NCBI RefSeq assembly: GCF_902706035.1
Contig: NZ_CACSJA010000013.1
Span: 82,986 to 146,985, forward strand
Length of the DNA stretch: 64,000 bases
Reading direction: 5' to 3'
Source: Pantoea sp. 18069
GTDB lineage: Bacteria; Pseudomonadota; Gammaproteobacteria; Burkholderiales; Burkholderiaceae_C
This document shows positions 27,619 through 35,036 of the stretch, piece by piece (within the stretch, counting starts at the first letter, position 1; every line of letters starts with the position of its first letter). The position numbers and the translations under genes were made by a program. The notes beneath the pieces were generated by a model. It was not told where the DNA came from. It saw only the letters and a list, made by a program, of their open reading frames with translations, and ran no database searches.

Positions 27619-27635
27619 CATCGTCGTTTACGATG
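27619..27635 (+). promoter_or_regulatory. Candidate LysR-type operator
   Basis: CATCGT and ACGATG form a perfect dyad with a 5-base centre. Within it ATC-N9-GAT fits the T-N11-A consensus of LysR-type regulators. It lies 64 bases upstream of the LysR gene start, and a second short dyad (CTTCTC/GAGAAG, 27670-27686) and TATAAA lie between. Confidence 0.5.
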
Positions 27636-27698
27636 ACAGAGGCAAAATAATCAGCGAAAATACGCTTAACTTCTCTTTTCGAGAAGCATATAAAACCC

Positions 27699-28613
27699 AT
27701 GAAGAATTCCGAGCGCAGTTTTGCGCGCCGTATCGACCTTACGTCCCTGCAGCTGTTTGTCGCCGTCTACGAGCTCGGCAGCATCGGCCGCGCGGCCGAG
27801 CGCGAGTTCATTGCCGCTTCGGCCGTGAGCAAGCGCCTGTCCGACCTCGAAGCCGCGGTCGATACCGCCCTGCTCTACCGCCACAGCCGCGGCGTGACGC
27901 TCACGCCGGCCGGCGAAAGCCTGCTGCACCATGCGCGCACCGTGCTGTTCGGACTCGAGCGCATGCAGGGCGAGCTCAGCGAATACGCCGAAGGCGTGCG
28001 CGGCCATGTGCGCATGCATGCCAACATGTCGGCCATTTTGCAGTTTCTGCCCGAAGACCTGGGGCGGTTCGCGCGCACCCACAGCCAGATCAAGATCGAC
28101 CTGCAGGAGCGCCTGAGCGCCGAAGTGCTGCACGCGGTGCAGGAAGGCACGGCCGACGTGGGCATCTGCACGCTGGGCACGGGCGGTGCGGGCGAGCTGC
28201 AGACCCGCCCCTACCGCAGCGACCGGCTGGTGGTCGTGGTACCCGAAGCCCATGCGCTCGCGACCACGCCCAGCGTGGCCTTTGCCCAGGTGCTCGACTG
28301 GGACATCGTCGGCCTCAAGGCCGACTCGAGCATAGGCCTGGCCATGCAGGCCGCGGCCGCGCATGCGGGCAAGCCGCTGCGCCAGCGCATCCAGGTCACC
28401 AGCCTCGACGCAATGTGCCGCATGATAGACAACGGCCTGGGCCTGGGCCTGCTGCCCGACCGCGCGTTCGCGCTGATGCATGGCGTCGGCCACCTGCGCG
28501 CCGTGGGCCTGAGCGACGACTGGGCCGCGCGCGACGTGCTGCTCGTGGCCCGCGATTTCGAGACCCTGCCGATGACTTCGCGGCTGCTGGTAGAGCACCT
28601 GGCCGCCGCCTAA
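27699..28613 (+). CDS. LysR family transcriptional regulator
   Basis: A 304-residue regulator. Winged helix-turn-helix at residues 13-75 ([20 protein letters not shown], then [34 protein letters not shown]). The effector-binding domain spans about 95-300 and contains [14 protein letters not shown], with a C-terminal [12 protein letters not shown] segment. It is codirectional with and 41 bases upstream of leuC, unlike the usual divergent arrangement, so it may be cotranscribed with the leucine genes. The effector and targets are unknown; a role in leucine synthesis is inferred from position. The upstream region is AT-rich with two dyads that could serve autoregulation. Confidence 0.9.
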   Translation: MKNSERSFARRIDLTSLQLFVAVYELGSIGRAAEREFIAASAVSKRLSDLEAAVDTALLYRHSRGVTLTPAGESLLHHARTVLFGLERMQGELSEYAEGVRGHVRMHANMSAILQFLPEDLGRFARTHSQIKIDLQERLSAEVLHAVQEGTADVGICTLGTGGAGELQTRPYRSDRLVVVVPEAHALATTPSVAFAQVLDWDIVGLKADSSIGLAMQAAAAHAGKPLRQRIQVTSLDAMCRMIDNGLGLGLLPDRAFALMHGVGHLRAVGLSDDWAARDVLLVARDFETLPMTSRLLVEHLAAA

Positions 28614-28654
28614 AATCACCCACCCACCTGAAACCACAAAGCCGAGAGAACGCC

Positions 28655-30076
28655 ATGGGACGCACCCTGTACGACAAGATCTGGGACGAGCACGTCGTCC
28701 ACACCGAAGAAGATGGCACGTCCATCCTCTACATCGACCGCCATCTGGTGCACGAAGTGACCAGCCCCCAGGCGTTCGAAGGCCTGCGCGTCGCGGGCCG
28801 CAAGCTGTGGCGCATCAGCTCGGTGGTCGCCACGGCCGACCACAACACGCCGACCACGGGCTGGGAACTGGGCTACGAAGGCATTGCCGACCCGATCAGC
28901 AAGGAACAGATCACCACGCTCAACGACAACATCGGCGAGTTCGGTTCGGCGGCCTTCTTCCCGTTCATGGACAAGGGCCAGGGCATCGTCCACGTGATGG
29001 GCCCCGAGCAGGGCGCGACGCTGCCGGGCATGACGGTGGTCTGCGGCGACAGCCACACCTCGACGCACGGTGCATTCGGCGCGCTGGCGCACGGCATCGG
29101 CACCTCGGAAGTCGAGCATGTGATGGCCACGCAGACGCTGCTGGCCAAGAAGGCCAAGAACCTGCTGGTGCGCGTGGACGGCAAGGCCGCGCCCGGCGTC
29201 ACGGCCAAGGACCTGGTGCTGGCCATCATCGGCAAGATCGGCACCGCCGGCGGCACGGGCTACACCATCGAATTCGCGGGCCAGGCGATACGCGACCTGT
29301 CCATGGAAGGCCGGATGACGGTCTGCAACATGGCCATCGAAGCCGGCGCGCGCGCGGGTCTCGTGGCCGTGGACGAGAAGACCATACGCTACGTCAAGGG
29401 CCGCCCTCTGGCGCCCACGGGCGTCGAATGGGAGCAGGCCGTGGCCTACTGGCAGACGCTGCAGTCGGACGCCGACGCGCAGTTCGATCTGGTGGTCACG
29501 CTGGACGCAACGCAGATCGTGCCGCAGGTCACCTGGGGCACTTCGCCCGAAATGGTGCTGGGCATTGACGCCGTCGTGCCCGATCCCGACAAGGAAAAGG
29601 ACAGCAACAAGCGCGGCGCGATCGAGCGCGCGCTGGTCTACATGAACCTCGAGCCCGGCAAGGCGATCAACGACATCGCCATCGACAAGGTGTTCATAGG
29701 CTCGTGCACCAACAGCCGCATCGAGGACATGCGCGAAGCCGCGGCCATGGTGCAAAAGCTCGGCCGCAAGGTCGCCAAGAACGTGAAGCTGGCGATGGTC
29801 GTTCCCGGTTCGGGCCTGGTCAAGGAGCAGGCCGAGCGCGAAGGACTGGACCTGATCTTCAAGGCCGCGGGCTTCGAATGGCGCGAGCCCGGCTGCTCGA
29901 TGTGCCTGGCGATGAACGCCGACCGGCTCGAGCCCGGCGAGCGCTGCGCCTCGACCTCGAACCGCAACTTCGAAGGCCGCCAGGGCGCGGGCGGACGCAC
30001 CCACCTGGTCAGCCCGGCAATGGCCGCGGCCGCCGCGGTGCACGGCCATTTCGTCGACGTGCGCCGGTTTTCCTGA
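28655..30076 (+). CDS. leuC: 3-isopropylmalate dehydratase large subunit
   Basis: 4Fe-4S hydro-lyase isomerising 2- to 3-isopropylmalate with LeuD. The frame is open from 27563 but the true start is the ATG at 28655 ([20 protein letters not shown]) after GAGAGAA. The 473-residue protein shows [37 protein letters not shown] (first cluster cysteine), and [11 protein letters not shown] with the other two cysteines, plus the NRNFEGRQG substrate loop. It precedes an entericidin gene and leuD. Confidence 0.97.
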   Translation: MGRTLYDKIWDEHVVHTEEDGTSILYIDRHLVHEVTSPQAFEGLRVAGRKLWRISSVVATADHNTPTTGWELGYEGIADPISKEQITTLNDNIGEFGSAAFFPFMDKGQGIVHVMGPEQGATLPGMTVVCGDSHTSTHGAFGALAHGIGTSEVEHVMATQTLLAKKAKNLLVRVDGKAAPGVTAKDLVLAIIGKIGTAGGTGYTIEFAGQAIRDLSMEGRMTVCNMAIEAGARAGLVAVDEKTIRYVKGRPLAPTGVEWEQAVAYWQTLQSDADAQFDLVVTLDATQIVPQVTWGTSPEMVLGIDAVVPDPDKEKDSNKRGAIERALVYMNLEPGKAINDIAIDKVFIGSCTNSRIEDMREAAAMVQKLGRKVAKNVKLAMVVPGSGLVKEQAEREGLDLIFKAAGFEWREPGCSMCLAMNADRLEPGERCASTSNRNFEGRQGAGGRTHLVSPAMAAAAAVHGHFVDVRRFS

Positions 30077-30094
30077 ACTTCCGGGAGTCCAACG

Positions 30095-30220
30095 ATGAAA
30101 AAAGCCGCTGCCCTGTGTCTCGCCGCGCTGGCCTTCACGCTGGCGGGTTGCAACACCGTACAGGGCATAGGCCAGGACGTGCAGCGCGCGGGCAATGCCC
30201 TCGAGCGCGCCGCACGCTGA
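30095..30220 (+). CDS. Entericidin A/B-like small lipoprotein
   Basis: A 41-residue protein: MKKAAALCLAALAFTLAGC is a lipoprotein signal with lipobox LAGC (Cys19), followed by a 23-residue mature part, NTVQGIGQDVQRAGNALERA, characteristic of entericidins. GGGAG lies 7 bases before the ATG. It sits between leuC (18-base gap) and leuD (33-base gap) and so is very likely cotranscribed. Entericidins are membrane lipoproteins linked to stationary-phase lysis in E. coli; the role here is unknown. Confidence 0.9.
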   Translation: MKKAAALCLAALAFTLAGCNTVQGIGQDVQRAGNALERAAR

Positions 30221-30253
30221 TACCGTCCCGCCCCATACCAACGAATTCCTTCC

Positions 30254-30907
30254 ATGCAAAAATTCACCGTGCACCAAGGCCTCGTGGCCCCGATGGACCG
30301 CGAGAACGTCGACACCGACGCCATCATCCCCAAGCAGTTCCTCAAGTCGATCAAGAAGACCGGCTTTGGCGTGAACCTGTTCGACGAATGGCGCTACCTG
30401 GACCATGGCGAGCCCGGCCAGGACCCGGCCAGCCGCAAGCCCAACCCCGACTTCGTGCTGAACCAGCCACGCTTTCAGGGCGCGTCCATCCTGCTGGCGC
30501 GCAAGAACTTCGGCTGCGGCTCGAGCCGCGAGCACGCGCCCTGGGCGCTCGACCAGTTCGGCTTTCGCGCCGTCATCGCGCCGAGCTTTGCCGACATCTT
30601 CTTCAACAACTGCTTCAAGAACGGCCTGCTGCCCATCGTGCTGCCCGAAGCCACGGTCGCCGCGCTGTTCGACGCGGTCGCGGCCTTCCCCGGCTACCAG
30701 CTGACCATCGACCTCGAGCGCCAGGTCATCGTGCGACCCCAGGGCGAGGAGATTCCATTCGACGTGAATGCGTTTCGCAAATACTGCCTGCTCAACGGCT
30801 TCGACGACATCGGCCTGACCCTGCGCCAGTCCGACAAGATCAAGGCCTTCGAAGCCCAGCGCCTGGCGACCAAACCCTGGCTCGCCCATACCCTGGTGCA
30901 AGGCTGA
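30254..30907 (+). CDS. leuD: 3-isopropylmalate dehydratase small subunit
   Basis: Swivelling-domain partner of LeuC. The 217-residue product begins [20 protein letters not shown] and has [20 protein letters not shown], then [20 protein letters not shown], the substrate-recognition loop of this family. Third of the leu cluster, followed by leuB after 75 bases. Confidence 0.97.
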   Translation: MQKFTVHQGLVAPMDRENVDTDAIIPKQFLKSIKKTGFGVNLFDEWRYLDHGEPGQDPASRKPNPDFVLNQPRFQGASILLARKNFGCGSSREHAPWALDQFGFRAVIAPSFADIFFNNCFKNGLLPIVLPEATVAALFDAVAAFPGYQLTIDLERQVIVRPQGEEIPFDVNAFRKYCLLNGFDDIGLTLRQSDKIKAFEAQRLATKPWLAHTLVQG

Positions 30908-30982
30908 TCGCCTGAGCCGCTGCGCGCGCCGGCCAGCGCCCGCGCCCGCAGCCCCGTTTTTTCACTTTCACAGAGAACTCCC

Positions 30983-32053
30983 ATGAAAATTGCAGTCTTG
31001 CCCGGCGACGGCATCGGCCCGGAAATCGTCGCAGAAGCCGTCAAGGTGCTGAGCGCACTCGACCTGGACTTCGAGATGGAATCGGCCCCGGTCGGCGGCG
31101 CCGCCTACGCCCTCACCGGCCACCCCCTGCCCGAAGCCACGCTCAAGCTGGCCATGGAAGCCGACGCCGTGCTGTTCGGCGCCGTGGGCGACTGGAAGTA
31201 CGACACGCTGGACCGCCCGCTGCGCCCCGAGCAGGCGATTCTCGGCCTGCGCAAGCACATGGGCCTGTTCGCCAATTTCCGCCCCGCCATCTGCTACAAG
31301 GAACTGACGCACGCTTCGAGCCTCAAGCCCGAGCTGGTCGCAGGCCTGGACATCCTGATCATCCGTGAACTCACGGGCGACATCTATTTCGGCCAGCCGC
31401 GCGGGCGCCGCGTGGCCACCGACGGCCACTTCCCCGGTGCCGAGGAAGCTTTCGACACCATGCGCTATTCGCGCCCCGAGATCGAGCGCATCGCCCACGT
31501 GGCCTTCCAGGCCGCGCAAAAGCGCAGCAAGCGCGTGACCAGCGTCGACAAGGCCAACGTGCTCGAGACCTTCCAGTTCTGGAAGGACGTCGTCACCGAA
31601 GTCGGCAAGCAATACCCCGACGTGCAGCTGGACCACATGTACGTGGACAACGCGGCCATGCAACTGGTCAAGGAACCCAAGCGCTTCGACGTCGTGGTCA
31701 CGGGCAACATGTTCGGCGACATCCTCTCGGATGAAGCGTCCATGCTCACCGGCTCGATCGGCATGCTGCCTTCGGCCAGCCTCAACTCCAAGGGCCAGGG
31801 CCTGTACGAGCCCAGCCATGGCAGCGCGCCCGACATCGCCGGCAAGAACGTCGCCAACCCGCTGGCGACCATCCTGTCGGCAGCGATGATGCTGCGCTTC
31901 AGCCTGAACCAGGAAGCCGCAGCCCAGCGCATCGAAGCCGCGGTGCAGGCCGTGCTGGCCCAGGGCCTGCGCACGCCCGACATCTGGAGCGAAGGCACGA
32001 CGCGCGTGGGCACGGCGGAAATGGGCGATGCCGTGGTGGCGGCACTGCGCTGA
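30983..32053 (+). CDS. leuB: 3-isopropylmalate dehydrogenase
   Basis: NAD-dependent oxidative decarboxylation of 3-isopropylmalate. The 356-residue product has the N-terminal [20 protein letters not shown], substrate-binding [30 protein letters not shown], the SVDKANVLE region, metal-binding [20 protein letters not shown], and the NAD-binding [21 protein letters not shown] precedes the ATG. Last gene of the leu unit, followed by a terminator. Confidence 0.97.
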   Translation: MKIAVLPGDGIGPEIVAEAVKVLSALDLDFEMESAPVGGAAYALTGHPLPEATLKLAMEADAVLFGAVGDWKYDTLDRPLRPEQAILGLRKHMGLFANFRPAICYKELTHASSLKPELVAGLDILIIRELTGDIYFGQPRGRRVATDGHFPGAEEAFDTMRYSRPEIERIAHVAFQAAQKRSKRVTSVDKANVLETFQFWKDVVTEVGKQYPDVQLDHMYVDNAAMQLVKEPKRFDVVVTGNMFGDILSDEASMLTGSIGMLPSASLNSKGQGLYEPSHGSAPDIAGKNVANPLATILSAAMMLRFSLNQEAAAQRIEAAVQAVLAQGLRTPDIWSEGTTRVGTAEMGDAVVAALR

Positions 32054-32083
32054 TCCCGCGTCCTCCCCTGCCTCCCCGCAAGA

Positions 32084-32109
32084 AGCAGCCAGCAATGGCT
32101 GCTTTTTTT
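32084..32109 (+). terminator. Intrinsic terminator after leuB
   Basis: AGCAGCCA, loop GCAA, TGGCTGCT and a further six T, 30 bases after the leuB stop. The rest of the gap to 32384 is AT-richer than its neighbours; apart from the direct repeat at 32356 I see nothing identifiable there. Confidence 0.92.
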
Positions 32110-32355
32110 ATGGCGCCGCAGTGTCTCGCGCAGCCAACACATGCATCCACAGTCCTTTTTCGCATGTGTAGGAATACAGCTCAAAATAGATAAAAGCTAT
32201 TGATATAGAAATGTGATTGCCTCAGTATTCGGCTACTTTATTGCAAACGGTGCGGGTTTGCATTGGCACGGCACCCGTCGCGCTGAAAAAGTAGGCCCCA
32301 TCTGGCACGAAAAAGCAGCTGGGGCGGTTCAGTCCATGCATATCGCTGCAGTCCG

Positions 32356-32380
32356 CCTTTTCATAACCTTTTCATACTAT
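32356..32380 (+). promoter_or_regulatory. Tandem 10-base direct repeat and -10-like box before the orphan gene
   Basis: CCTTTTCATA at 32356-32365 is repeated exactly at 32367-32376, an 11-base period as for PhoB/OmpR-type sites; TTTTCAT matches the Pho-box half CTGTCAT at 5 of 7 positions. TACTAT (32375-32380) overlaps the end as a possible -10 element. The ATG is at 32385, so a transcript from here would be almost leaderless. Confidence 0.45.
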
Positions 32381-32384
32381 TTCC

Positions 32385-33299
32385 ATGTCATTCTTTTACA
32401 ACAGCGTCAGCGGCATCTGGAACAAGGCCGCGTCTTACTTCCCCGGTACAGCAGCCTACTGCCAGGACAACAATATCAACTGGACCTCCACCACCAACCT
32501 GGCCAAGGATCTGGGCACGATCGCCGCAGACGGCACGCTGGCCGCGGCTCAAACGCTGGGCAACGCAGCGATGAACGTGGTCATCGGTGCGGCGAACGCC
32601 ACTCCGGCCTTGGCCTATGGCGCAAAGGACATCGTCGCGCAGGCCGCCTACGGCACCCTTGAAAGCACACATGCCTGGCAATTCGGCACGCAGGCCGGCA
32701 CGACCGATGCCCCGGCAAAGAGCGGCGCCACCATGGTCACGGAACTGGCAGGAGCAGCAGGCGCCAAGGTGCTGGATTTCGGTTACTCCGCCCTCAAGAG
32801 CGGCTACGCCACGCTGTCCAGCAAGGCGATGGACGCCGGTTCGGCCGTCTGGGCCGAACTGCAGGTCCAGGCTCCCGCGCTGGGCAAGGCCCTGCTCGGC
32901 GACGTCCTGCACCTGGCCGGCATGGCGGCAGCGGCCGCCCAGGATGGCATGGCCGTACTGTCGGGCAAGCCTCTGGACCTCGGCGCACTCGAGATCCGCG
33001 TCGATCAGGACGATATGCCGCATTTCACCGACGCGTCCCAGACACTGGACGCCCACATCGGGCACAGCGATGTGCTGCTGACTTCGGCGATGTCGGCCGG
33101 CCTGGACGACAGCGCGCAAAGCTGGTTCAGCGATGACAGTGAATACTTCGGCGACACGCAGGAATTCTTGCCGGCGGGTCGCGATCAAGTGGTTTCCTTC
33201 GACGACCTTGACGCGGATTGCGCGCCGCTGGCCTGCTCCGAAGCCTGGTTCACCGTTGCAACCATGGGAACGGATCTCACCATGTCGGCCGCCTGCTGA
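32385..33299 (+). CDS. Orphan Ala-rich protein, 304 aa, unknown function
   Basis: I do not recognise this protein. It begins MSFFYNSVSGIWNKAASYFP and has no signal peptide. The middle is made of hydrophobic, Ala/Gly-rich helices without charge clusters (AAMNVVIGAANATPALAYGA at about 61-80; LLGDVLHLAGMAAAAAQDGM near 165-185), and the last 110 residues are acidic and Ser/Asp-rich (SWFSDDSEYFGDTQEFLPAG). Cysteines are at about 26 and near the C terminus. The pattern of hydrophobic helices plus an acidic polar tail recalls secreted membrane-active proteins, but that is speculation. It lies alone between leuB and asd, behind an AT-rich, direct-repeat-bearing region and with no obvious ribosome site, which suggests lateral gain. 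Confidence 0.7.
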   Translation: MSFFYNSVSGIWNKAASYFPGTAAYCQDNNINWTSTTNLAKDLGTIAADGTLAAAQTLGNAAMNVVIGAANATPALAYGAKDIVAQAAYGTLESTHAWQFGTQAGTTDAPAKSGATMVTELAGAAGAKVLDFGYSALKSGYATLSSKAMDAGSAVWAELQVQAPALGKALLGDVLHLAGMAAAAAQDGMAVLSGKPLDLGALEIRVDQDDMPHFTDASQTLDAHIGHSDVLLTSAMSAGLDDSAQSWFSDDSEYFGDTQEFLPAGRDQVVSFDDLDADCAPLACSEAWFTVATMGTDLTMSAAC

Positions 33300-33450
33300 T
33301 CCCCAGGCCCGCAAGCCTGCTGGCCGCCCAACAGGCAGCTCTTCCCCGGGTCCTCCCGCCAGCCCTTGCGGGCTGCGGGCAAGCCGCGCAAAGGCCTGGC
33401 CAAGCACAGCGCCCATTGCGCGCCCGGGGAATCCATTACAATACGCGGCT

Positions 33451-33546
33451 ATGTTTGCCGCCCACACCCGCACCGCCTCTTTGACAACTGTCCCTTCGGC
33501 AGCTGTGGCTGCGCGCGCAGCAACCATTACGACGATTAAAGGCTGA
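33451..33546 (+). CDS. Putative 31-residue leader peptide upstream of asd
   Basis: MFAAHTRTASLTTVPSAAVA begins an ORF ending ATITTIKG; seven of 31 codons are Thr, and the last codons read Thr-Ile-Thr-Thr-Ile-Lys, all end products of the aspartate family that asd serves. TACAAT at 33437-33442 is a -10-like box just before the ATG, so the RNA could be leaderless. A long hairpin starts 4 bases after its stop. It resembles an attenuation leader, but coding is unproven. Confidence 0.4.
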   Translation: MFAAHTRTASLTTVPSAAVAARAATITTIKG

Positions 33547-33550
33547 CCCA

Positions 33551-33593
33551 GCCCGGTTCGTCGCGCGCCCTCTCCCGGCCAGACGAGCCGGGC
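33551..33593 (+). promoter_or_regulatory. Long hairpin in the asd leader
   Basis: GCCCGGTTCGTC (33551-33562) pairs with GACGAGCCGGGC (33582-33593), 12 pairs including one G-U, with a 19-base loop. No T run follows, so it is not a simple intrinsic terminator. It lies between the putative leader peptide and asd. The remainder of the 33300-33639 gap shows nothing else I can identify. Confidence 0.55.
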
Positions 33594-33639
33594 CCCAGTC
33601 TGGTCGAACACTGTTTCTAAAACCGGAAGGGCGTTGAAA

Positions 33640-34749
33640 ATGAGCAAGTTGGTAGGTTTGGTGGGCTGGCGCGGCATGGTCGGCTCGGTGTTGATGGACC
33701 GCATGCAGGCCGAAGGCGACTTCGATCTGATCGAGCCCATTTTCTTCTCCACCTCGAATGCCGGCGGCAAGGCGCCCGCCCAGGCCCGCACCCACACCAC
33801 GCTGCAGGACGCGAACGACATCGCGGCGCTGTCCCGCTGCGACATCATCATCACTGCCCAGGGCGGCGACTACACCAAGGCCGTTTTCGGCCCCTTGCGC
33901 GCTGCCGGCTGGCAGGGCCACTGGATCGACGCGGCCTCGTCGCTGCGCATGGAAGACGACGCCGTCATCGTGCTCGATCCGGTCAACGACGACCTGATCC
34001 AGAACAAGCTCGCCGCGGGCGGCAGGAACTGGATCGGCGGCAACTGCACCAACTCCATACTGCTGATGGGCCTGTCCGGACTGTTCAAGGCCGGCCTGGT
34101 CGAATGGGTCAGCTCCATGACCTACCAGGCGGCTTCGGGCGGTGGTGCCAACCACATGCGCGAGCTGCTCAAGGGCATGGGCGTGGTGCATGCCGCGGCG
34201 GCCGACGCACTGGCCACGCCGGCTTCGGCGATCCTCGACATCGACCGCCAGGTCGCCCACACCATCCGCAACGACGTGCCCACCGAGTATTTCGGCGCGC
34301 CGCTGGCCGGTGGTCTGATCCCCTGGATCGACGTGCAGCTGCCCAACGGCCAATCCAAGGAAGAATGGAAAGGCCAGGCCGAAGTCAACAAGATCCTGGG
34401 CACCGCATCGACGATTCCCGTGGACGGCCTGTGCGTGCGCATCGGCGCGATGCGCTGCCACTCGCTGGCGCTGACCATCAAGCTCAAGCATGACCTGCCA
34501 CTGGCCGAAATCGAAACCCTGATCCAGACGGGCAACCCCTGGGTCAAGTTTGTCGCCAACGACCGCGCCGTGACCGTCAAGAAACTGACGCCCGCGGCCG
34601 TGACCGGCGGCCTCGAAATCGCCGTGGGCCGGGTGCGCAAGCTCAACATGGGCCCCGAGTACCTGTCGGCGTTCGTGATCGGTGACCAGCTGCTGTGGGG
34701 TGCGGCCGAACCGCTGCGCCGCATGCTGCGCATCCTGCTCGCTAAATAA
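33640..34749 (+). CDS. asd: Aspartate-semialdehyde dehydrogenase
   Basis: NADPH-dependent reduction of aspartyl phosphate to aspartate semialdehyde, the common precursor of lysine, methionine, threonine and diaminopimelate. The start is the ATG at 33640 ([20 protein letters not shown]) after GGAAGG; a TTG two codons earlier is less likely. The 369-residue gram-negative-type enzyme has the catalytic cysteine in [36 protein letters not shown], and [17 protein letters not shown] with the substrate-binding Arg and His. It links with hom and thrC at 12-15 kb. Confidence 0.97.
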   Translation: MSKLVGLVGWRGMVGSVLMDRMQAEGDFDLIEPIFFSTSNAGGKAPAQARTHTTLQDANDIAALSRCDIIITAQGGDYTKAVFGPLRAAGWQGHWIDAASSLRMEDDAVIVLDPVNDDLIQNKLAAGGRNWIGGNCTNSILLMGLSGLFKAGLVEWVSSMTYQAASGGGANHMRELLKGMGVVHAAAADALATPASAILDIDRQVAHTIRNDVPTEYFGAPLAGGLIPWIDVQLPNGQSKEEWKGQAEVNKILGTASTIPVDGLCVRIGAMRCHSLALTIKLKHDLPLAEIETLIQTGNPWVKFVANDRAVTVKKLTPAAVTGGLEIAVGRVRKLNMGPEYLSAFVIGDQLLWGAAEPLRRMLRILLAK

Positions 34750-34765
34750 GCAGCTGCTGCTTTTT
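34748..34765 (+). terminator. Weak intrinsic terminator overlapping the asd stop
   Basis: AAGCAG, loop CTG, CTGCTT and three further T; the stem begins within the TAA stop codon. Short and therefore uncertain. Confidence 0.45.
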
Positions 34766-34907
34766 GGCGTCAACCGCCCCCCGGACCATGGAAAATGGGC
34801 TGGCGGGCGGTTTCTCGTTGCCCAGGGACAACATCTGGGGCGATCCCCCGGGCGCGTGGCCCTGCCACCCCCGCCAGGTGTTGGACAATGCCCTCTGCCA
34901 CCTTGGC

Positions 34908-34935
34908 TTGTCGCTGCTAGCATTGCGGCTAAGGT
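34908..34935 (+). promoter_or_regulatory. Candidate promoter of fimV
   Basis: TTGTCG and TAAGGT with a 16-base spacer, about 100 bases upstream of the fimV ATG. A moderate match to the sigma-70 consensus. Confidence 0.35.
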
Positions 34936-35036
34936 ATTTTTCACTATGACGCGCGCGCTGTGCCGGTGCGGCGGTCATTCATGAGAACAACCATGCCGCT
35001 CGCCCGGGCCGCACAACCACAAAAGTTGACGCCACC

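Noticed and set aside
28616..30901. 761-codon open frame opposite leuC-leuD
   Set aside because: Antisense to leuC, entericidin and leuD; composition is typical of a shadow frame.
32170..32215. Comamonadaceae small repeat resembling CAAAATAG with TAAAAGCTAT
   Set aside because: Only fragmentary resemblance to a known short repeat; no inverted partner found in the gap.
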